Shown here piece after piece: positions 1 to 7,986 of a stretch of DNA of 33,131 nt. The DNA lies in contig JACDFU010000008.1 in the NCBI GenBank assembly GCA_013815585.1, positions 1 through 33,131 on the forward strand. Reading direction: 5' to 3'. A program made the position numbers and the translations under genes. The notes below the pieces were generated by a model. That model had not been told where the DNA came from and did not search any database. It worked only from the letters and a program-made list of their open reading frames with translations. Position 1 is the first letter of the stretch. Each line of letters starts with the position of its first letter. This DNA is from Chloroflexota bacterium. GTDB taxonomy: Bacteria > Chloroflexota > Limnocylindria > Limnocylindrales > CSP1-4.

Positions 1-914
1 ACCCAGTACGGCTCATAGGTCGTCGCCTCACGAAGCGGTTCATCGGCCGGAGGCGGAGCACCGCGCCGCCTCCGGACGGCCCCATATGGGCCGATGAGCT
101 CGCCCCGAGTGGCCGACGTGGCCGGCCCACCCTCGATCAGCTGCGTCTCGGTGAAAAAGAGCTCGATGCCCTCCGCCTCGAGCCAGCGTTCGAGGCCCGG
201 ACGCAGTTGGGCGGTCGCTGGCAGGGCGTCGCCTGCCCCGGGCGGCCCCTCGGGGACGGCCGGACGATAGGCACACTCAGGTAGCCAGATGCTTCGCGGC
301 CGGCGGCTGAAGAACCGCTCGTAGGACCGGATCCCTTCGCGAATCTGGCCCCGGATTGCGGCGTCCGTGCTGAGCAGCGGAAGATAGCCGTGGGTTGCCG
401 CCGAGGTGGAGACCTCGATGACGCCGTCTTCCTGGAGACCGCGGAAGGCGCCCAGGACATCCCGTCCGTACCTGACCGTGAAGGCGTCGTGGAGGTGCCC
501 GTATCGGTCTGCATACCAGCGCGCCAGCGCGGCACGCTCCTGAGCTTCCCCCGTGCGCTCGTTCCCCCGCTGCGTCCTCCGCTCCGCATCCCGGTTTGCC
601 CTGGCAGCCCGGTCCGCCGTGTATTCCACGAATCGCTCGACGACCAGCGGATCTGCGAGCTGCTCGCAGAGGATCGGAGTGAGACCCAGGGTCACGCCGC
701 CGCGGATTCCGTCGTCCGCAAGATCGGAAAGCACGTCCAGCAGAGGGAGGTAGGTCTCGGCGAGGGCCTCGTAGAGCCACTCTTCGCCGTGGGGCCAGGT
801 CCCGTTCTCCCGGACGTAGGGCAGATGCGAGTGCAGCATGAAGGTGAAGGCACCGCGCTGCGGCTGATCGGCCGATCGGCTCGCCGGCTCGTCCACCGTG
901 GGGGGCAGATACAT
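1..914 (-). CDS. GH57 1,4-alpha-glucan branching enzyme (partial, C-terminus beyond window)
   Basis: Makes alpha-1,6 branches in glycogen by moving a piece of an alpha-1,4 chain; cytoplasmic. I translated the minus strand by hand because the ORF runs off the left edge and is absent from the track. The N-terminus carries FMLHSHLPYVRENGTWPHGEEWLYEA, typical of the DUF1957 (TK1436-like) GH57 branching enzymes. WLPECAYRP at about residues 210-218 holds the expected nucleophile Glu213. About 304 residues are visible, reaching TYEPYWV; the catalytic Asp region and C-terminal helical domain lie outside. The ATG at 914-912 overlaps the stop of the upstream GH57 gene by one base (TGATG), so translation is probably coupled. 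The organism appears to use GH57 rather than GH13 (GlgB) chemistry here. The family call is firm; activity is inferred. Confidence 0.9.
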   Translation of the reverse strand, partial: MYLPPTVDEPASRSADQPQRGAFTFMLHSHLPYVRENGTWPHGEEWLYEALAETYLPLLDVLSDLADDGIRGGVTLGLTPILCEQLADPLVVERFVEYTADRAARANRDAERRTQRGNERTGEAQERAALARWYADRYGHLHDAFTVRYGRDVLGAFRGLQEDGVIEVSTSAATHGYLPLLSTDAAIRGQIREGIRSYERFFSRRPRSIWLPECAYRPAVPEGPPGAGDALPATAQLRPGLERWLEAEGIELFFTETQLIEGGPATSATRGELIGPYGAVRRRRGAPPPADEPLREATTYEPYW

Positions 915-3226
915 CAGGCGGCTCCTCGAAGCGCAACCTCGGGAGCGGCTTCCTCAGCCGCCAGGTCTCGCTCCTGGATGACATCGAACCGGACCGAGAA
1001 CGACGCCTTGTCGCCCGGGCCGAGCTCCAGCCGCCAGCGGAAGAGAAGGGCGCTGCCCTGGTAGACACGCTCGAAGCCGGCCTCGGAGTTGGAAACGGTC
1101 TCGATGGGGAACCATGACGCGCGCCCGCGTGGGCTCGTGACAACGTTCACCTGTAGGCCCACATCGTCGTTGCCAAACGCAAGGGAGCTGCCCTCGCGAT
1201 CGTCAGCACCGTCCCGGATTCCTGTCACGTCTCCGCTTCCGTCGTGGGGGAGCCGCATTGGCTGACGCTGGTCGCCGACTCCACCGACGGCATACCAGGC
1301 CGCCGGATTGCCACCGCCGCCCATGAGGTTGATCCCCCACTCGATGCCGAGGTCGCAGTCGACGGCGCCCGATGCTGCGCTTTCGACCTCCACAGCCACC
1401 TCGAGCGACGGCGCCAGGCGATCTCCGCCGGTCCGGATCTCCTTGGCGATTCTCAGAGGATGCGGTCCACCCGCGACAAAGAGCGCTCCCTCGCGCCGAA
1501 CAACCAGGCTCCCGCCAGGCCCAAGCCGCTCAACCTGGAACGGCTGGTCGGCAAAGTCGCCCCACTCGGGGTAGCGCAACGGCCGCAGGTCGGCTACCTC
1601 CACGTCGCGCGGCATGAGGTGGATCAGCCCGCTGCGCCGCTCGTGCCAATCGTAGACCAGAAGCTCCTCAAGGCCCGGCTCCTTGACGCGGACAGTGTCG
1701 TGGATGGTGGCGGGCTTTTCCGCGACCACGCCTGCCTCATCCCGGCTCCTCGCCCGGTCGGGAGCGGTGGCAGCGGCAGCCCGGCGGCGTGCGTGCTCAC
1801 GCAGGGTTTCGTGGTAGGCCTCCGGCCGGCGGCGCATGACCGAGGCGAGGGCGATCCTGCTCGCTCGCAGATCCCAGTTGCCCAGCCCGGCGCCCTCCTC
1901 CAGATCGACGGTCACGACCTGGCCAGCGGTGGAGATCAATACCTCATCATGCCCGTCGAGGTCCAGGTCCACCAGCCGGGTTTCCCCGAGAGTCGAGTTA
2001 CTACCTGGTATCACGGCACCCGTCGCCGCGCGCGAGGCCTCCGCCGTCCTCGCCAGATCTTCGGCCGCGATGAGGTGACCGAGCGTGGCCATGCGCATGT
2101 GGACGATGTAAACCCCCCCGAAGAGTCCGTGCCAGTAGCAGTCGTTGGACTGGCCCTGGTAGAGGTGCTCCAGCGCACGATCATGCATCGGACCAGGTGC
2201 CATCGCGGCAACGGCCCTGGAGGTGCGGAGCATCTGTTTGTGCAGGTCGTTGATCTCCCGATATCGGACCTGGAAATTTCGCCAGGAAGCGCCCTGCAGG
2301 AAGCGCGCCGCGGGAAGCCTGTCCCGGCGGGCGGTGGCCAGCGCCTCGTGGAAGACATTGGCCTCGTCGCTCGGGAGCGCCCACTCGGTCATCTCGACGT
2401 AGGAGGTGGCCGGTACCGCGATGCGGCCGATCGGCTGGTGGCGGGTCATCCATTCGCGTGGGGTGACGGTCGCCAGCCAGTCGGCGTTCGCCTCGATCGC
2501 GGAGAAACAGTGATCGACCCATGCCGTCTTTCCCCAGCAGTGCTCGAAGGTCCCCGGCCAGGCACCGAACTTCTCGCCATCGTCACCCATCGTTCCGAGC
2601 CGATCGCCTGACTCGGTTGCGTGCTGGCGCAGGTAGCCGATGACGTCCTCCACCTCGCCGAACGGAATTCGATACCGAAGACCCTGCTCGGTGCCAAAGA
2701 CCGTCAGCAGCTCGCCCTGGTCGTCGGTCGTGAAGGTGCCCCACATCGCGTCATCCCTGACCGCAGCGGCACGGAGGTGGTTATCGTCGAGCACCGTGTA
2801 TTGATAGCCGGCGCGGGCGAGGTCCCGGGCCAGTGACGGCTCCCAGACGCGTTCCGCGAGCCAGGCACCATGTGGCCGCTCGCCGAAGAGCACCTCAAGC
2901 TCGTTGGCCATCCGCAGCAGCTGGCCGGCCCGGTCGGCATCCGGGAGCGATGCGAGGACCGGCTCGTAGTAGCCGCCGCCCAGAATCTCGACCTGCCCGC
3001 GCGTCACCAGCGTCTGGATCCGCTCCAGGGTCTCGGGCCGCTCCTGGCGCAGCCAGTCCAGCACCGGACCACTGTAGTGAAGGCCCATCCGGATGGTTGG
3101 GTGCCGCTCGAGCGCTCCGATCATGGGCTCATACGCCTGGTGGTAGACCTCCTCGACGACCCAGCCGAAGTTCCCGACGGGTTGGTGGTTATGGAGGACG
3201 AGGGCTAAGGCGATTCGGGCGGTCAA
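914..3226 (-). CDS. GH57 alpha-amylase / 4-alpha-glucanotransferase-like enzyme (DUF1925-DUF1926)
   Basis: Retaining alpha-glucan enzyme of 770 residues that cuts or transfers alpha-1,4 glucan chains. The barrel starts at LVLHNHQPVGNF (about 9-20). WLAERVWEP (122-130) gives nucleophile Glu125, and GDDGEKFGAWPGT (214-226) gives the acid/base Asp, as in Thermococcus litoralis glucanotransferase. A helical DUF1925-like segment (about 310-390, RFLQGASWRNFQVRY) and a beta-rich DUF1926-like C-terminal half follow. The start is TTG at 3226, with AGGGGA about 7 bases upstream; I found no in-frame ATG or GTG just upstream. It lies 40 bp after glgP and overlaps the branching-enzyme gene by one base, so the three genes form an operon. 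Sequence alone does not separate amylase from glucanotransferase. Confidence 0.9.
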   Translation of the reverse strand: MTARIALALVLHNHQPVGNFGWVVEEVYHQAYEPMIGALERHPTIRMGLHYSGPVLDWLRQERPETLERIQTLVTRGQVEILGGGYYEPVLASLPDADRAGQLLRMANELEVLFGERPHGAWLAERVWEPSLARDLARAGYQYTVLDDNHLRAAAVRDDAMWGTFTTDDQGELLTVFGTEQGLRYRIPFGEVEDVIGYLRQHATESGDRLGTMGDDGEKFGAWPGTFEHCWGKTAWVDHCFSAIEANADWLATVTPREWMTRHQPIGRIAVPATSYVEMTEWALPSDEANVFHEALATARRDRLPAARFLQGASWRNFQVRYREINDLHKQMLRTSRAVAAMAPGPMHDRALEHLYQGQSNDCYWHGLFGGVYIVHMRMATLGHLIAAEDLARTAEASRAATGAVIPGSNSTLGETRLVDLDLDGHDEVLISTAGQVVTVDLEEGAGLGNWDLRASRIALASVMRRRPEAYHETLREHARRRAAAATAPDRARSRDEAGVVAEKPATIHDTVRVKEPGLEELLVYDWHERRSGLIHLMPRDVEVADLRPLRYPEWGDFADQPFQVERLGPGGSLVVRREGALFVAGGPHPLRIAKEIRTGGDRLAPSLEVAVEVESAASGAVDCDLGIEWGINLMGGGGNPAAWYAVGGVGDQRQPMRLPHDGSGDVTGIRDGADDREGSSLAFGNDDVGLQVNVVTSPRGRASWFPIETVSNSEAGFERVYQGSALLFRWRLELGPGDKASFSVRFDVIQERDLAAEEAAPEVALRGAA

Positions 3227-3266
3227 GTCGGTCCCCTGTCGGAGGACACCTGGCAGGCCTGTTCGA

Positions 3267-5435
3267 TCAGGCGGCTTCCCCAGCGGTGGCCAACGCGTCG
3301 GCGGTCGCGGCCGGGATGTAGAGCTGCTCGGCGTACTCCTGGAGCATCCTCGTGGTCGAGAAGCGCCAGATCGTGCTGGCGATCGACTCCTTCATCGTGG
3401 CCAGCCATGCTCGGGGCAGGCCGTCCTCGTCGCGCTGGTAGTAGCGCGGCACGATCTCCTCCTCGAGCAGCCGGTAGAGATCCTGGGCGTCCTGCCAGTC
3501 CTGGGCGCCTTCGTCGGGATTCGTGTCCCGTCCGCCGATGGCCCACCCGTTCGTTCCCGTCCAGCCCTCGTCCCACCAGCCGTCCAGGACCGAGCAGTTC
3601 ACGACCCCGTTCGCGGCTGCCTTCATACCGCTCGTGCCCGACGCCTCGAGCGGTCTGCGAGGGTTATTGAGCCAGACGTCCACGCCCTGCACCAGATGGC
3701 GAGCGATGCGGATGTCGTAGTCCTCCAGGACATAGACGCGGCCACGAAGGCGTGGCGAGCGACTGCGCGCGAAGATGTCCTGGATGACCGCCTGACCGGG
3801 CCGGTCGGCTGGGTGGGCCTTGCCGGCGAAGATGAGCTGCACGGGGCGCTCCTCGTTCCAGAGCAGTCGCGCCAAGCGCTCCTCGTCGCTGAAGATCAGG
3901 GACGCGCGCTTGTACGTGGCGAAGCGGCGTGCGAAACCGATCGTGAGGATCCGTGGCTCGAGCGTATCCGCCAGAGCTCGGAGCGTCGCCGGTGACTCGC
4001 CGTGCCGGGCGAGCTGGTTGCGCAGGCGCCCACGTACGAAGAAGCTGAACTCGAGCTTCTGCCGCTGATGCGCCTCCCAGAGGTGTCGGTCCGAGAGATC
4101 GTTCAGGCGCTCCCAGAATGGCCCCCCGGCTCCCGCATCGAGATGGTCAAGCTCCGCGCCGATATCCGCCAGCCGCTCACGAACCGCGCGGCCGATCCAG
4201 CTGGGGGGATGGATGCCGTTGGTGATGCCCAGGATCGGCGCGCGCGGGACGCCCTGCCAGGTGCCGTTTGCGGTCTCTGCGTGGACCCGGCTCACCGCGT
4301 TCGCCCGGTGCGTCAGCCGCAGGCTGAGAGCCGTCATGTCGAAGTGGTTGGTGTCACCATCCACGCCCCGCGCCAGCTCCGCGATGCGACCGAGGTCCAC
4401 GCCGCTGCCAGCGAACAGGGGAGCGCCGACCTCCTGTACGAGTCCGACCTCGAAGCGCTCGTTGCCTGCCGGCACGGGGGTGTGGATGGTGAAGACAGAG
4501 GTCCGTTTGACTTCTTCCAGGGCATCGTCGAGCGAGCGGCCCTGGCTCGTGAGCTCCCGCGCACGTTCGATCAGCAGGAAGGCGGAATGGCCCTCGTTCA
4601 GGTGCCAGGCGGAGGGCGTGATCCCAAGCGCCCGCAGCGCGCGTACGCCGCCCACGCCCAGGACGAGCTCCTGGTGGAGGCGCATCTCGCGTCCCCGCAC
4701 GTACAGGATGTGGGTGATCGGCCGATCCTCGTCGGAGTTCTCGGGAATATCCGTGTCAAGGAGCAGGAGCGGCACGCGGCCCACCTGCGCGAGCCACACC
4801 CCGCAGGAGACAACTCGTCCGGGCAGCTCCACCGGCACGATGAGCGGCCCCCCGTCGCTACCGGCCACGCGTAGCAGCGGCAACCTGGAGGTGTCGTAGT
4901 CGGGGTAGGCGTGCTCCTGGTGACCGTCCGCGTCGATGGCCTGGCGGAAGTAGCCTCGGCGGTAGAAGAGGCCAATACCCACCAGGGGGAGCGCCATGTC
5001 AGACGCGGCCTTGAGGTGGTCGCCGGCCAGCACTCCGAGGCCCCCGGAATAGATACCGAGGGACTCGTGCAGGCCGTACTCCGCGCAGAAGTAGGCGATC
5101 GGCCCGGCATCCAGGGCCGTGCTGTGCTCGCGCTGGAACCAGTGCCCGCGGCCATTGGCCAGGTACTGGCCGAAGGCGGCCTCGGTGGTCGACAGGTCGG
5201 CCATGAAGTCCGCATCGTCGGCCAGGTCAGCCCAGTGGAGAAAGCCCTCCAGCACCGGGATGGGGTTCCGGTACCGCGCCCAGCCCGCCGAGTCGATCCT
5301 GCCGAAAACCGCTCGGACAGCGGGGTGCCAGGTCCAGTAGAGGTTGTAGGCGAGGTGGCGGAGGCCTTCGAGTCTGGCGGGGAGCCGGAACGCGGCCGTC
5401 GCAGGCAGCGTTGCGATCGAGGGCGGCAACGACAT
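3267..5435 (-). CDS. glgP: Alpha-glucan (glycogen) phosphorylase, GT35 with N-terminal DUF3417
   Basis: Releases glucose-1-phosphate from glycogen or maltodextrin chains using phosphate and a PLP cofactor. The 722 residues begin with a DUF3417-type segment (LRHLAYNLYWTWHPAVRAVF). GT35 motifs follow, including HLNEGHSAFLLIERAR and the PLP site EASGTSGMKAAANG with the Schiff-base lysine at about 605. The track ORF begins at 5696, but that extension crosses the divergent glgA start; the ATG at 5435 (MSLPPSIATL) is followed at once by family sequence. A TACGAT hexamer ends eight bases upstream of this ATG, so the mRNA is probably almost leaderless. It is first gene of the minus-strand operon with the two GH57 enzymes. 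The short actinobacterial/Thermotoga-like phosphorylase type fits the length. Confidence 0.93.
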   Translation of the reverse strand: MSLPPSIATLPATAAFRLPARLEGLRHLAYNLYWTWHPAVRAVFGRIDSAGWARYRNPIPVLEGFLHWADLADDADFMADLSTTEAAFGQYLANGRGHWFQREHSTALDAGPIAYFCAEYGLHESLGIYSGGLGVLAGDHLKAASDMALPLVGIGLFYRRGYFRQAIDADGHQEHAYPDYDTSRLPLLRVAGSDGGPLIVPVELPGRVVSCGVWLAQVGRVPLLLLDTDIPENSDEDRPITHILYVRGREMRLHQELVLGVGGVRALRALGITPSAWHLNEGHSAFLLIERARELTSQGRSLDDALEEVKRTSVFTIHTPVPAGNERFEVGLVQEVGAPLFAGSGVDLGRIAELARGVDGDTNHFDMTALSLRLTHRANAVSRVHAETANGTWQGVPRAPILGITNGIHPPSWIGRAVRERLADIGAELDHLDAGAGGPFWERLNDLSDRHLWEAHQRQKLEFSFFVRGRLRNQLARHGESPATLRALADTLEPRILTIGFARRFATYKRASLIFSDEERLARLLWNEERPVQLIFAGKAHPADRPGQAVIQDIFARSRSPRLRGRVYVLEDYDIRIARHLVQGVDVWLNNPRRPLEASGTSGMKAAANGVVNCSVLDGWWDEGWTGTNGWAIGGRDTNPDEGAQDWQDAQDLYRLLEEEIVPRYYQRDEDGLPRAWLATMKESIASTIWRFSTTRMLQEYAEQLYIPAATADALATAGEAA

Positions 5436-5443
5436 GAGCGGCC

Positions 5444-5449
5444 ATCGTA
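5444..5449 (-). promoter_or_regulatory. Candidate -10 element for glgP operon
   Basis: TACGAT on the minus strand ends eight bases before the glgP ATG, leaving a leader of only about two bases. No convincing -35 box was found. It sits in the 99 bp glgP-glgA divergent gap. Confidence 0.4.
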
Positions 5450-5522
5450 CACGACGCCCCGCGCCGATAAACCGATTTAGCCCCGCTTCGCCTGACGCCC
5501 GCTGTTGCCTGATCGTCCCCTG

Positions 5523-5528
5523 TAGGAT
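5523..5528 (+). promoter_or_regulatory. Candidate -10 element for leaderless glgA
   Basis: TAGGAT followed by six bases (gccgcg) and then the GTG start. Transcription would begin at or beside the start codon. The AGGA core could instead act as a weak ribosome-binding site, so the reading is ambiguous for this gene alone; it gains weight from the same spacing at eight other genes here. Confidence 0.45.
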
Positions 5529-5534
5529 GCCGCG

Positions 5535-7040
5535 GTGCGCATTGCGATGGTCAGCTCGGAGTGCGAGCCGTACGCGAAGGTCGGCGGGCTTGCGGACGTC
5601 GTGGACGCGCTCGCCCGAGGCCTCGGTCAGCTGGGCCACGAGGTCGATGTTTTCCTTCCGCTCTATCGCGGAGTTCGTCCGCCGGCCGGCTCTCACCGCA
5701 GAGCGCTGGCCGTGGCCCGCGCGACCGACCCGTCATCCGCGGACGAGGACGAGGGGGACGTCGCCACCGTCGATCTGCTGACGGGGCCCGCTGACGGCTA
5801 TCGGATCCGCCTGGTGGACCATCCCTTCAGCTACGACCGCGCTGGCCTGTACGGTGAAACCGGCGCTGACTATCCGGACAACGCGGCTCGATTCACCCTG
5901 CTCGGCCGCGTCGCGCTCGAAACGATCAGCGAGGAGGGCAGTCAGATCGACATCCTTCACGGTCACGACTGGGAGGCCGGGCCAGCGCTCCTGATGCAGC
6001 GCCACCTCTATGCCTCCGATTCGGCCGTCGCCTCTGCAGCCAGCGTGCTGACCTGCCACAACCTTGCCTATCACGGCTGGGTGGCGCGGGGCCAGGCTTG
6101 GCAGCTGGAGCTGCCCGAGACGCTCGGCGCACCGGACGGGATCGACCTGCTCCGGGAAGCCGTGGCGGTCGCCGACATCGTCAACACGGTCAGTCCGACG
6201 TATGCCGAGGAGTCCCGGACCGCGGCCATGGGCGCGGGGCTGGATGACCTTCTTCGCAGCCGCGCCGACCGTTACCTGGGCATCATCAACGGCATCGACA
6301 CGACACTCTGGGATCCAGCGGCCGACTCGATCATCCCGGTCCCCTTCAGCCGCGATGACCTTTCCGGCAAGCAGGCCTGCAGGGCGGAGCTGGGCGCGCG
6401 GCACGGTCTTCAGCTGGGCGATGGAGGATGGGAGCGCGGCGCGCCGATCCTCGGAATGATCGGCCGGCTCGACCCCCAGAAGGGGTTCGACCTTCTGGCC
6501 TCCGCAGCCCCTGGCCTGCTTGAGGCCGGCGCCCGGATCGTCGTCCTGGGGACGGGCGACCCGGCGCTCGTGCGAGGGCTCCAATCCCTGGCCACAACGC
6601 GACCCGACCGATTGGTCGTGCTCGATCGCTTCGATCGAGACGAGGCCCGACGGATCTACGCCGGCGCCGACATGTTCCTCATGCCGTCACGCTTCGAGCC
6701 ATGTGGGCAGGGTCAGATGATCTCCATGCGGTACGGCACCGTGCCCGTCGTGCGCGCCACTGGCGGGCTGGTCGACACCGTCCGCGATGCCGATGCTGAC
6801 CCGCAAGCCGGCACGGGGTTCGTGTTCGGGCCGGCGGAGCCCGAAGCGCTGGTTGAGGCAGGACGCCGCGCGATCGCGGCCTATCAAGACGAGGGCCGCT
6901 GGAGGGAGCTCGTCCAGCGCGACATGGCGCTCGACTTTTCGTGGGGTGGCCCGGCGCGCGAGTACGTCGCCGCCTACGAGCGGGCGGTCGCGAGCCGCCG
7001 GCAAGCCCCGTTGGACGCCGCCCAAAGGCAGCTCGCCTAG
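5535..7040 (+). CDS. glgA: Glycogen synthase (GT5)
   Basis: Transfers glucose from ADP-glucose to the non-reducing end of an alpha-1,4 glucan; cytoplasmic. The protein has 501 residues, a normal GlgA length. The N-terminus MRIAMVSSECEPYAKVGGLADVVDALARGL contains the KVGGLADV sugar-nucleotide loop with Lys15. The C-terminal Rossmann domain has GMIGRLDPQKGFDLL and the FEPCGQGQMISMRYGTVPVVRATGGLVDTV donor site. The start is GTG at 5535. It is divergent from glgP across 99 bp, so synthesis and breakdown genes share one control region. Actinobacterial UDP/ADP-dependent GlgM is excluded by the GT5 signature; donor preference is inferred from the family. Confidence 0.96.
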   Translation: MRIAMVSSECEPYAKVGGLADVVDALARGLGQLGHEVDVFLPLYRGVRPPAGSHRRALAVARATDPSSADEDEGDVATVDLLTGPADGYRIRLVDHPFSYDRAGLYGETGADYPDNAARFTLLGRVALETISEEGSQIDILHGHDWEAGPALLMQRHLYASDSAVASAASVLTCHNLAYHGWVARGQAWQLELPETLGAPDGIDLLREAVAVADIVNTVSPTYAEESRTAAMGAGLDDLLRSRADRYLGIINGIDTTLWDPAADSIIPVPFSRDDLSGKQACRAELGARHGLQLGDGGWERGAPILGMIGRLDPQKGFDLLASAAPGLLEAGARIVVLGTGDPALVRGLQSLATTRPDRLVVLDRFDRDEARRIYAGADMFLMPSRFEPCGQGQMISMRYGTVPVVRATGGLVDTVRDADADPQAGTGFVFGPAEPEALVEAGRRAIAAYQDEGRWRELVQRDMALDFSWGGPAREYVAAYERAVASRRQAPLDAAQRQLA

Positions 7041-7056
7041 GCCAGCTCCACTGGCC
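7040..7056. terminator. Short inverted repeat between convergent glgA and hydrolase genes
   Basis: GGCCAG-CTCCA-CTGGCC forms a 6-bp stem over the glgA stop, between two convergent genes. There is no T-tract, so it is at best a weak bidirectional terminator. Confidence 0.35.
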
Positions 7057-7064
7057 CAGCTCGT

Positions 7065-7967
7065 CTAGCCCAGCAGACGCCTCATGAGGCGCATGACGTC
7101 GTTCATGTGCGTGAACTGCGGGCTGTGGCCCGCCTGCCGAAGGTAATGCACGTGGCCGCGCCCCAACAGGATCCGAAGGATCTGGCGGGCGCGCCAGGGT
7201 ACCAGGCCGCCGTTCTTCGGGCTGCCGCAGATGATGTCGACGCGAGCCCTGGGGCGCTCGGCCCGCCATCGTTGGAGGAAGCGATACGGCCCGTCTCCGT
7301 TCTCGACTGCCGCGGCACCCAGGGCCAGTGGGGAGGCCTGCGTGAGCGCCTCGGCCGTCGTCTCCAGGTCGTCCGGGTCCCAGTCCGGGTTCTCTGCGAG
7401 CAGGACCGCCCTCGCCGCATCGAGGTCCGGACGAAGCCTGGCCTCCAGCTCTGACACCAGCTCGGCCGTGGCGGGCGCGCTCATGAATGGCGGGTCGATG
7501 AGGATCGCGCGACCGAGTGGAGCCCGCTCCAGGATCGAAGCGGCTGCTACGCCGGCCCCCCAGGAATGGCCGATGACGACGGGTGGGGATGGCAGCTCCA
7601 GCAGGCCCAGGGCCCGGGCCACGACGTCGCCGAGCCGGTCGAGCCGGTAGACGCTCGGCTGGACAGTCTCCTGGTCGTGGAGTGGCAGGCCCTCGTCGTC
7701 TAGCCATGCGGAATGCCCGTGCCCGGGCAGATCCAGCGCTCGGACGGACCACCCCTCGTCCGTGAGCGCGGTCGCGAATCGCACCTGTGTGGCGGCGCTG
7801 CCATGGAGACCATGCAGCAGGACGATCTCGCCCCGGACGGCGCCGCCGGCAGCGGCGTGCGGGCCTGTAGGCAGCCAGTGGAGAACGCTCAGCCGGATGC
7901 CAGGGAGCGTCAGGTCGGACCGCGTGGCGCCGGGGGTCAGGCCGGCTGATCGCACCTCGCTGGCCAC
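7065..7967 (-). CDS. Alpha/beta hydrolase
   Basis: Serine hydrolase of the alpha/beta fold, about 300 residues, probably cytoplasmic; substrate unknown. Visible are the oxyanion strand EIVLLHGLHGSAAT, DLPGHGHSAW, the nucleophile elbow VIGHSWGAGVA (Ser135), and a C-terminal QAGHSPQF carrying the catalytic His. The track start (8024) overlaps the deacetylase gene upstream by 38 bp. I prefer GTG 7967, which follows TACCCT with exactly six bases between and lies 19 bp past the deacetylase stop. The first 20 residues are poorly conserved in style, so the true start is not certain. Lies convergent with glgA. Confidence 0.85.
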   Translation of the reverse strand: MASEVRSAGLTPGATRSDLTLPGIRLSVLHWLPTGPHAAAGGAVRGEIVLLHGLHGSAATQVRFATALTDEGWSVRALDLPGHGHSAWLDDEGLPLHDQETVQPSVYRLDRLGDVVARALGLLELPSPPVVIGHSWGAGVAAASILERAPLGRAILIDPPFMSAPATAELVSELEARLRPDLDAARAVLLAENPDWDPDDLETTAEALTQASPLALGAAAVENGDGPYRFLQRWRAERPRARVDIICGSPKNGGLVPWRARQILRILLGRGHVHYLRQAGHSPQFTHMNDVMRLMRRLLG

Positions 7968-7973
7968 ATCGTC

Positions 7974-7979
7974 AGGGTA
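7974..7979 (-). promoter_or_regulatory. Candidate -10 element for alpha/beta hydrolase
   Basis: TACCCT on the minus strand, six bases (GACGAT) before GTG 7967. It matches the -10/N6/start pattern seen at several genes in this window. No -35 box seen. Confidence 0.35.
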
Positions 7980-7986
7980 CCCGAGG

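Noticed and set aside
5505-5528. TTGCCT...TAGGAT as a -35/-10 pair for glgA
   Set aside because: The spacer would be only 12 bp, too short; I keep only the -10 call.
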